From Candidatus Helarchaeota archaeon (GTDB taxonomy: Archaea; Asgardarchaeota; Lokiarchaeia; Helarchaeales; RDOG01): a stretch of DNA of 41,064 nucleotides. Below the pieces are notes generated by a model, which ran no database searches, had not been told where the DNA came from, and saw nothing but the letters and a program-made list of their open reading frames with translations. The position numbers were made by a program, and so were the translations under genes. The stretch lies in the NCBI GenBank assembly GCA_029838215.1, contig JALGVI010000097.1, forward strand, positions 1 to 41,064. The letters are read 5' to 3'. Positions 35,167 through 41,064 of the stretch are shown piece after piece; the first letter of the stretch is position 1, and every line of letters begins with the position of its first letter.

Positions 35167-35182
35167 TAATTGGTGAAATAGA

Positions 35183-35317
35183 ATGAAAATATTCAATGAG
35201 GAAGAATTAGAAAAGATTGAAAAAGATATAATTGATACCCTAAAGGAGCTTAAAAGAACTAGTAGAAGTAATGCTCAAAAAATTATTGAGGAGGCTATTG
35301 AAAATGCTATCAATTAA
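35183..35317 (+). CDS. 44-residue helical protein of the SMC operon
   Basis: A short open frame runs from ATG 35183 to TAA 35317, starting MKIFNEEELEKIEKDIIDTL and continuing as one amphipathic, charged helix. It overlaps the start of the SMC-like gene by 14 bases. Its 3' end also carries the ribosome site (GAGGAGG) of that gene. It could be a real small subunit or a translational leader. The length and operonic position favour a real gene, but coding evidence is thin. Confidence 0.5.
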   Translation: MKIFNEEELEKIEKDIIDTLKELKRTSRSNAQKIIEEAIENAIN

Positions 35318-37241
35318 TGTGACAAATATTGGAGGATTAGATGGGTCAAATGAATTTAAATTTACGGAAGGATTGAATATCATACGTGCCCCAAATGCTT
35401 CGGGAAAATCTAGCCTAATAAACGCCTTTAAACTGGCCTTAAGTGGACCTGATTTTACAAATTTTAAAAATCTCAACGAATTTTTGAGTGATTTTAAAGA
35501 TTCAGGTCTAATTCATATCAAGTTGAATGGTAATATTGTAGATTTACGAATTGAAAGAAAAAAAGATGGAAAAGTGGTTATATCAGATTATAAAAGTAAT
35601 TTTAATTTCTTAGACGATAAATTAACACGGTTAATATTTTTTGATCAGTTTTCAGAGATTTATCAGACGATTATTTCTGGTGATAGTAAAAAGTTTCAAG
35701 ATTGGATCGCAAATATTACAGATATCAAACTTTACCTTATTGCTAAAACATTAATAGATAATAAAGAGAGTGAGTTAAAAACACGATTAGCGCACCTTAC
35801 CGAACAAGAGGCAGGAAAAAAAGAAATTTTAGGTGAGCAGCTCCACATCAATACTGAGGAATTAAAGAAATTAAAAAAAGAACGGGAAAAATTGTTGCAA
35901 ACTAGTGAAGATACAGAATTGAAATCTAAGTTACAGTCCATAAATAAAGAATTTGATAAAATAACCAAAGGTTTAAAAGATTTTAAAAAGAAAAAAACGA
36001 ATATTTCTCAAAAATTGCTGAAATTGAATAAAGAAAAAAGTAACATTGATTTAAAAATAAAAGAAGATATCGAAAAACTCGAAAAGGTTAAAATAGAATT
36101 GCTAGAGGTTGAAGGAACAATAGATAAACTAGAAAATACTCTTATTAAGTTAGAGGACGAAAATAATTCTCTCAGGATTGAATTAAACGGAACTATTAGA
36201 AAAGTGAATGGAAAAAAGAGAACTATCGAGGGATTACGAGAAAAATTAAAGGCCAAGGAGAGAAGAAGAAAAAATCAACGTTCATTATTTAATTATATTG
36301 AATGCCCCACTTGTTTTCAACCTCTTGATCAGGAAATATTGAAAACAAATGTAAAGAAAATTGATGCAGAAATAAAGAGTTTAATAAATGAAATTGAAAA
36401 ACGAGAGATAAAAATAAATTTAAACAAATCTCAAATTGACAAGATAAAAAATAAGCTAGAAAAAGCAAAAACAGAACTACCTAATATGAAGAAATCTTTA
36501 GAAAAACAAATAGAAGAGAATAACAAGGTATTTAAAGGCATCAATGATGAGATTGCAAAACTTGAAACAAAGATACCAGAAATAGATAGAAAAATTTCAG
36601 ATCTTGAAAATAAATTTGAATCAATTCAAAAAAAGAAAAAGAAATTGTCGGTAAATTTGGATAAAATTAGAACAGAATATACAGAAATTGACCAAAAAAT
36701 AGAAGATAAAAAAGAAGAAATTGAAGTTCTGGAGGAAAAAATTAGAAAATTAGAGCAAGACACAGAAATAGTACAAAACCTTAAAATAAAAACTCAAGCA
36801 TCAAATGAAATAAAAAATCACTTTCAAAAGAAGATTGAGCTCATTCGCAATGACATAATAGGCACAATCAACGATGAAATTTTAAATTGTTTTACGTTAT
36901 TAGAATTGGCAGAAATAAATTATCTTTCGATTGAAGCAGGGACTTACGAACTGGAAATTCGAAGAAAATTAGGGAGAAAGACAGAGTTACTTGAATTGTC
37001 CGCCGCAGAACGTACTTTAGTGGCATTAATAATCCTTTATATTACGAAAAGAGTCTTATTACCAGACGTTCCACTATTTTTCATAGACGAGACAGCAAAT
37101 GCTTTTGACGATACAAGATTTCAAAGAATTATACATTATTTAGCAAAAGAAGTGAATACGCTTATATTAACAAAAAATGAACCTTTTCAAGGAAAAAGGG
37201 GGGAAATTATCACTCAAAAGAATATTATTCATAGTTTTTAA
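35304..37241 (+). CDS. SMC/Rad50-like ATPase (archaea-specific SMC-related protein)
   Basis: The N-terminal ABC-type head has Walker A IIRAPNASGKSSLINAFK (residues about 26-43). Two long coiled-coil arms flank a zinc hook ECPTCFQPLD (C-x2-C near 334-337), as in Rad50. The C-terminal head has a signature-like ELSAAERTLVALI and Walker B PLFFIDETANAFDD. SMC-like ATPases bind and compact or tether DNA as dimers. This protein resembles what is called archaea-specific SMC-related protein in haloarchaea and others. I start at ATG 35304, with GAGGAGG nine bases upstream; the frame is open from 35271. Length is 645 residues. It is the core enzyme of the operon. Confidence 0.85.
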   Translation: MLSINVTNIGGLDGSNEFKFTEGLNIIRAPNASGKSSLINAFKLALSGPDFTNFKNLNEFLSDFKDSGLIHIKLNGNIVDLRIERKKDGKVVISDYKSNFNFLDDKLTRLIFFDQFSEIYQTIISGDSKKFQDWIANITDIKLYLIAKTLIDNKESELKTRLAHLTEQEAGKKEILGEQLHINTEELKKLKKEREKLLQTSEDTELKSKLQSINKEFDKITKGLKDFKKKKTNISQKLLKLNKEKSNIDLKIKEDIEKLEKVKIELLEVEGTIDKLENTLIKLEDENNSLRIELNGTIRKVNGKKRTIEGLREKLKAKERRRKNQRSLFNYIECPTCFQPLDQEILKTNVKKIDAEIKSLINEIEKREIKINLNKSQIDKIKNKLEKAKTELPNMKKSLEKQIEENNKVFKGINDEIAKLETKIPEIDRKISDLENKFESIQKKKKKLSVNLDKIRTEYTEIDQKIEDKKEEIEVLEEKIRKLEQDTEIVQNLKIKTQASNEIKNHFQKKIELIRNDIIGTINDEILNCFTLLELAEINYLSIEAGTYELEIRRKLGRKTELLELSAAERTLVALIILYITKRVLLPDVPLFFIDETANAFDDTRFQRIIHYLAKEVNTLILTKNEPFQGKRGEIITQKNIIHSF

Positions 37242-37308
37242 TCCCATAATTTAATTCTTTGGTATTTCGCGATTAACTCTTTTAAATTTCAGTTGAAGAG
37301 GGAATAGT

Positions 37309-39084
37309 TTGGTAAATTGTGATTTTTCATTTGAATCAAAAAGAACGACCCTATTTGGACTTACCCAGAATAAAAGTTCAGCTCCAGTAATTCCTGAAAA
37401 ATTTAAAGTTATTCAAAAAATCGAGAAATGTATTGTTTCATTAAACCAAGAATTCTGTTTTACAGAAGAAACAGATAAACTTAATGAACTTATCAAAATT
37501 GCGCAAATAGTATTTTTAAAAGGCTATGGAAGACTAAGAATACAGAGAGATAAGAATAATAAACTTGCACAATTATCAATTCGATTTGCCATAGAGAAAT
37601 TAAAGATTGAAATAGAAAAGGAGTTGATTGATCGATTTACATACTGGAATATTCAATTGTATGGGAAATTTTTTCATCTTCTTGAAATTGAAGAAAAAGC
37701 CTATCTTAAGCAAAAAGATATCGTAAAAGATTTCTGGTTATATTCAATGTATCAAGATATGGTTAATGATTTAGAAATTGCAGAAAATTTCCAGACTTAT
37801 AAGGAAATTGAAGAGATTTTTTCACAATTGGTGATAAAAGGGCTTCATATCGGAAAAAATTTATTTAATATTTATTATTATTGTATTGCAGCTGTGATTA
37901 TCGATGATATTTTTGAAGATAGTAACAATAACATAACTCCAGAATTACTATTTGATATTTTAAAAGTCGAATCGAAGATGTATCAGAATTTGATAAAGCA
38001 AATATTTGAAATAAAAGCTTTGATCCATTTTGAATTTGAAAAAATGATATGTAAAAATGATCAATTAGGTATTATCGGGAAAAAAAAGGAAGATAAGTTA
38101 TTAACTGAGATAGAAAAAAGGAAGAAAAACATTATTGACAATGAAATTGATTTGATTCCAACAGAAAAAGAGAAATTGATAATTACCAGCGATTTCAATT
38201 TTGAACTTCAAAAAATTAGTAAAAAAATGTTCAATTATAAAGATTATTTTAAGGAAGTTACACTAGATTCGGTTATATTTTTTCTTTATAGATTTTTAGA
38301 GACTAATTTGATAACCGATTATAACCAAATTCTAAAGATAATTTATACTTCAATTAATATTTTTGATACAAATGTTATAACTTCCTTTGAAAAGTGGTTT
38401 AATGAAGATTTAAATGTCGATTCAATGTCAGGGTTCGATTTGAGGAATTCGGATGAATTACAAAAGTTATTAGATGAATTTCTTAATATAAATCAATTTC
38501 TAAAGAAAAAACGATATTCTAATAAAATAAAGATACGTGATTCAATATTGGATTATAAATTAGGTAAAAAGAAATCTCATTTAACGGAAATAAAAAAATA
38601 TTTTGTAAATTGTAGAGATTTGATCAAAAAGAAACCAACAAAAGAAGAAATTCTCATTTTTTTTAATAATTTGAATAAATTAATTGAAAATAATCAACAA
38701 TTGAATCCAGACAGTTTACTCGTTTTATGTTCGCTCCTAAATCACATCAATAAATCATCCATTGATATCGTACTCGACCCGAAAATGATTTATAACATCT
38801 ATTTGTTGATTATTAATGAATTTCGTAAAAATCGTAAGATTAGAAAAGTGAAATTAAAGTCTATTAAGATGTTATTAAAAGCAATTATTACTTATGACCA
38901 ACCTTTAATTTTATGGTTTACAAAGAATTTCATCAAAAGGAAGCAGATTAATGAGGAATTTATATTATTTTTAGAGAATTATACGGATAGATTAAAAATT
39001 AATTTGTATTCTCAAATATTTTACGGAAAAGACTCATTCTCTCAGATTTACGAACAAAAAACATTAGAATATTTTTTAAAATAG
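37309..39084 (+). CDS. Unknown 591-residue helical protein of the SMC operon
   Basis: I do not recognise this protein. It is almost entirely alpha-helical, rich in Lys, Ile, Asn and Glu, with no membrane segment, cysteine cluster or P-loop. It starts at TTG 37309, 67 bases after the SMC-like gene on the same strand. GAAGAGGGAA upstream could be a ribosome site. The position at the end of the operon, the size and the lack of similarity to known families suggest a fast-evolving partner of the SMC ATPase, comparable in place to a kleisin or an effector. This is inference from context only. Confidence 0.65.
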   Translation: MVNCDFSFESKRTTLFGLTQNKSSAPVIPEKFKVIQKIEKCIVSLNQEFCFTEETDKLNELIKIAQIVFLKGYGRLRIQRDKNNKLAQLSIRFAIEKLKIEIEKELIDRFTYWNIQLYGKFFHLLEIEEKAYLKQKDIVKDFWLYSMYQDMVNDLEIAENFQTYKEIEEIFSQLVIKGLHIGKNLFNIYYYCIAAVIIDDIFEDSNNNITPELLFDILKVESKMYQNLIKQIFEIKALIHFEFEKMICKNDQLGIIGKKKEDKLLTEIEKRKKNIIDNEIDLIPTEKEKLIITSDFNFELQKISKKMFNYKDYFKEVTLDSVIFFLYRFLETNLITDYNQILKIIYTSINIFDTNVITSFEKWFNEDLNVDSMSGFDLRNSDELQKLLDEFLNINQFLKKKRYSNKIKIRDSILDYKLGKKKSHLTEIKKYFVNCRDLIKKKPTKEEILIFFNNLNKLIENNQQLNPDSLLVLCSLLNHINKSSIDIVLDPKMIYNIYLLIINEFRKNRKIRKVKLKSIKMLLKAIITYDQPLILWFTKNFIKRKQINEEFILFLENYTDRLKINLYSQIFYGKDSFSQIYEQKTLEYFLK

Positions 39085-39153
39085 AAAAAATATAAAATAT
39101 AGGCATTCTTTTCAAGAAGTCGATTAACACGATTTCATTCTTCATTAAAGAAC

Positions 39154-39516
39154 TTATAAATGAGATCGTCTATAATTGAGAACGTCTTTATACTCTTTGT
39201 CGAATTTTGATTCGGACAATAATACCAATTCAAACTTCCCACCAGCTCTGAAATTCAAATGGACAACATTGTAGTGGCTCCCCGGATATATTTTTTCTAA
39301 TGGAAAATTACTTTTTAAAACGTTAATCAATTTTGGATAGAATTCTCTACGATTCGGATTTCCTGAAACAGCGAATATCACATCCATATCACTATCAGGG
39401 CGGTGTGTTCTTCTGGCTCGGGAACCGTGTGGTGCGATTCTTGAAACTTTTAAATTTGAGTTCTTCATCACGTTTGTAATAGATATCCATTTAGAATGAT
39501 AATGTTCTTCGGACAT
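39154..39516 (-). CDS. Minimal nucleotidyltransferase (MNT-like)
   Basis: The protein has the polymerase-beta-fold nucleotidyltransferase signature: APHGSRARRTHRPDSDMDVI, with G-S then D-x-D. A third acidic strand appears to follow (GGKFELVLLSES). At about 120 residues it is a minimal nucleotidyltransferase of the kind that AMPylates HEPN toxins in HEPN-MNT pairs. No HEPN gene is fused or in the same operon, but a HEPN-like protein is encoded divergently 300 bases away. ATG 39516 is favoured over ATG 39522 because GAGAGGG lies just upstream of it. Confidence 0.78.
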   Translation of the reverse strand: MSEEHYHSKWISITNVMKNSNLKVSRIAPHGSRARRTHRPDSDMDVIFAVSGNPNRREFYPKLINVLKSNFPLEKIYPGSHYNVVHLNFRAGGKFELVLLSESKFDKEYKDVLNYRRSHL

Positions 39517-39522
39517 ACTCAT

Positions 39523-39812
39523 CCCTCTCTTTGTCGAAATTTGCTAGAACAATTCCGACAATTTGAATATTGATGGTTTATAGTGATTTAGTTAAGAATA
39601 GAATAAGTTATAAAAATTTTTGTTAAATATGAAAAATAACTAAGGCAATATTTCAAAAAAATAATTAAATTTCCATCAAGGAAAGGAGAAAAATTATCAA
39701 GTTTTTCATAATTTACTCACTATTCTCCTTTAGAGGATAAAACGTAAATTGTTTTTAAGAAATTGGATAAATTTATACGAATTCTTCTCAATAAATCATT
39801 AATTAGCATTTT
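39523..39812. promoter_or_regulatory. Divergent AT-rich region, MNT / HEPN-like gene
   Basis: About 290 bases without a gene and very AT-rich. AAATTTATAC near 39769-39778 could be a TATA box for the plus-strand HEPN-like gene. I saw no convincing dyad, repeat or RNA gene. Confidence 0.35.
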
Positions 39813-39860
39813 TTGAAGAAGGTTGAACAGGTCATAAAATTATTCGAGTATGTGATTCTC

Positions 39861-40775
39861 ATGAAAAAAATTGATATAAAACAAGAAGGACAAAGTCTCT
39901 TAAAGCACCATGCCTTTTTATACGAATTTTTGATAAAAATTCCAGAAACTAGAGAGATAATTTTCATCGAAGACACAGAAAATAGGAAAAAAATAGGAAA
40001 ACCCCGGTTTAAAAGGTCCAAATATCATTGGTCAGTGGAATTATTAAAATTTCTTCGAGATCACTTACAAAATATATGGAATTTTCTTTACAAGTACTCC
40101 TATTGGTTTGATGAGACAATTTATCCTCTTATTGCTTATGAAAATAGAAGAATTTCAAAAAAGTCAATAATTTTTTTATTAGAAGAAGATGTTTGGTCAA
40201 CAGATGAGGTATATGGGAATTATCTTATCGAAAAAAGTAAAGAAGAAACAATTATCAGTTATTTTCGTAGAAGAAAAAAGATTAAACAGTTCAAATTACC
40301 ATCAACAAATGATAATGAAATCAAAAGATGGATCTGTAATAACGCAGTTAAACAAATCCAAGATCAATTTGATTTTTTATGGCTTAAACTAAAAACGGAA
40401 ATAGAAACGTGTATAGAAGAAACCTACCATCGAGAACCTAAATTAATTCTCACTACGGAATATTTACGAGATCAATTAAGGAGAACGAAAGATATTTCAG
40501 ATGATTGGTCAGAAGCAGCTTTACTTAGTTTAGGAAGAATCATTGAATTATGGTTGCTAAAATTACTTGGAAAGGAAGAGAAAAAAATCTATCATGATGA
40601 AGATATTATAAGAAGTGCAGAAATAGAAGGGATTATTAATAAGCACGAAGTTCGACTGTTAAATAAAATTAGAAGAGAGTACAATAATCTTAAGCATAAA
40701 TTATATTATAAAATAAAAAAAAATATTGTGGTTGATTTAATAGAGGATTTTTCTAATCTTTTTCTTAATGGATGA
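39861..40775 (+). CDS. Protein with C-terminal HEPN-like (DUF4145-type) domain
   Basis: The first 200 residues are unrecognised, rich in aromatic and basic residues (KYSYWFDETIYPLIAYENRR). The C-terminal 90 residues fit a HEPN domain like DUF4145: SEAALLSLGRIIELWLLKLL, then IRSAEIEGIINKHEVRLL and KIRREYNNLKHKLYYKI. The last contains R-x6-H (R272, H279). In HEPN proteins this motif marks RNA cleavage or toxin activity. I use ATG 39861; the frame is open from TTG 39813. Together with the divergent nucleotidyltransferase it may form a toxin-antitoxin-like pair, though the divergent layout is not the usual one. Confidence 0.6.
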   Translation: MKKIDIKQEGQSLLKHHAFLYEFLIKIPETREIIFIEDTENRKKIGKPRFKRSKYHWSVELLKFLRDHLQNIWNFLYKYSYWFDETIYPLIAYENRRISKKSIIFLLEEDVWSTDEVYGNYLIEKSKEETIISYFRRRKKIKQFKLPSTNDNEIKRWICNNAVKQIQDQFDFLWLKLKTEIETCIEETYHREPKLILTTEYLRDQLRRTKDISDDWSEAALLSLGRIIELWLLKLLGKEEKKIYHDEDIIRSAEIEGIINKHEVRLLNKIRREYNNLKHKLYYKIKKNIVVDLIEDFSNLFLNG

Positions 40776-40884
40776 ATGACTTAGACTTCAAAATCAGGAA
40801 TTCATGTTTTATTTCAATCCTTAGATTTTAATTTGAAAAGTTTTTAAGTTGTACTTGATATTACAGTGTAATGGTGATGAATGA

Positions 40885-41064
40885 ATGTCGAAAGAGAAAC
40901 CCGTTTTACCCACGTCGGTGAATTGCCTTAATTGTGGGCAAGATCTTTCGGAAGAAGAAATGCAAAATCTTTGCGTGAAGTGCCTGCTTAACCTTGATTT
41001 TAAAATAGAAGAAGCAGATCAGGAGAAGGTTAGAGATCACCTTAATAGAATTTTGGATGAATTT
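40885..41064 (+). CDS. Zinc-ribbon protein, cut by the window end
   Basis: The frame starts at ATG 40885 and is open to the last base (60 codons). Near the N-terminus it has a zinc ribbon: CLNCGQDLSEEEMQNLCVKC, two CxxC knuckles. An acidic helix follows (DFKIEEADQEKVRDHLNRIL). Upstream, TTTTTAAGTTGTAC near 40840-40853 could hold a TATA box, and ATTAC-AGT-GTAAT is a short dyad just before the gene. Function unknown. The coding sequence is less AT-rich than the preceding island, so the island may end here. Confidence 0.6.
   Translation, partial: MSKEKPVLPTSVNCLNCGQDLSEEEMQNLCVKCLLNLDFKIEEADQEKVRDHLNRILDEF

Noticed and set aside
1..41064. tRNA, rRNA genes, insertion sequences and integrase-flanked att sites
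   Set aside because: No cloverleaf-like sequence, transposase or integrase gene, or long terminal repeat was recognised on either strand.

Overview
The window looks archaeal. Genes use ATG, GTG and TTG starts, several upstream regions carry TATA-like boxes, and transcripts appear to end in T-runs. Archaeal family members include an archaeal-type DUF2797 protein, a CARF/wHTH CRISPR regulator, a TrmB-like sensor on a coiled coil, and an archaea-specific SMC-related ATPase. The gene mix (coiled-coil TrmB-like protein, cytoplasmic DUF11-type protein, paralogous membrane-anchored esterases) made me think of Asgard archaea (Promethearchaeota). That placement is an impression, not a demonstration.

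Region 1 (0.3-11.6 kb) is a CRISPR-Cas locus of type I-B, Cst/Tneap flavour. cas1-cas2-cas4 lie on the plus strand behind a DUF2797 gene. Facing them is a minus-strand effector operon: cas8 (Cst1) - cas7 (Cst2/DevR) - cas5 - a HEPN-like gene - cas3. A frame-disrupted CARF/wHTH regulator and a cas6 follow. No CRISPR array is inside the window. The effector operon is clearly more AT-rich than the adaptation genes and the cas6/regulator pair, suggesting a mosaic origin.

Region 2 (11.7-18.1 kb) holds a small zinc-ribbon protein and a two-gene operon: a SAP-domain/winged-helix protein plus a P-loop ATPase carrying a PD-(D/E)XK-like nuclease segment. A small hypothetical gene, an MFS transporter with a frameshifted C-terminus, and the coiled-coil/TrmB-like gene follow.

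Region 3 (18.3-22.9 kb) is a cluster of three paralogous membrane-anchored alpha/beta hydrolases with a four-helix membrane protein. The third hydrolase is broken by a 29-bp tandem duplication and an internal deletion.

Region 4 (23.0-32.6 kb) has a phosphoribosyltransferase, an operon of three DNA methyltransferases with no recognisable restriction nuclease, a large DUF11-like protein with no signal peptide, and quinolinate synthase (NadA).

Region 5 (32.6-41.0 kb) is an AT-rich island. It starts with a long regulatory region holding four copies of a GTTAYAAC-type palindrome around a TATA box. A tight operon follows: zinc-finger protein, AAA+ ATPase, two small proteins, SMC/Rad50-like ATPase with a zinc hook, and a 591-residue unknown protein. 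After it come a minimal nucleotidyltransferase and, divergently, a protein ending in a HEPN-like domain. A zinc-ribbon gene runs off the end.

Taken together the window reads as a defence-rich accessory region. The best candidates for undescribed systems are the SMC/AAA+/zinc-finger operon, the SAP-wHTH plus ATPase-nuclease pair, and the HEPN-like gene inside the type I-B cas operon.
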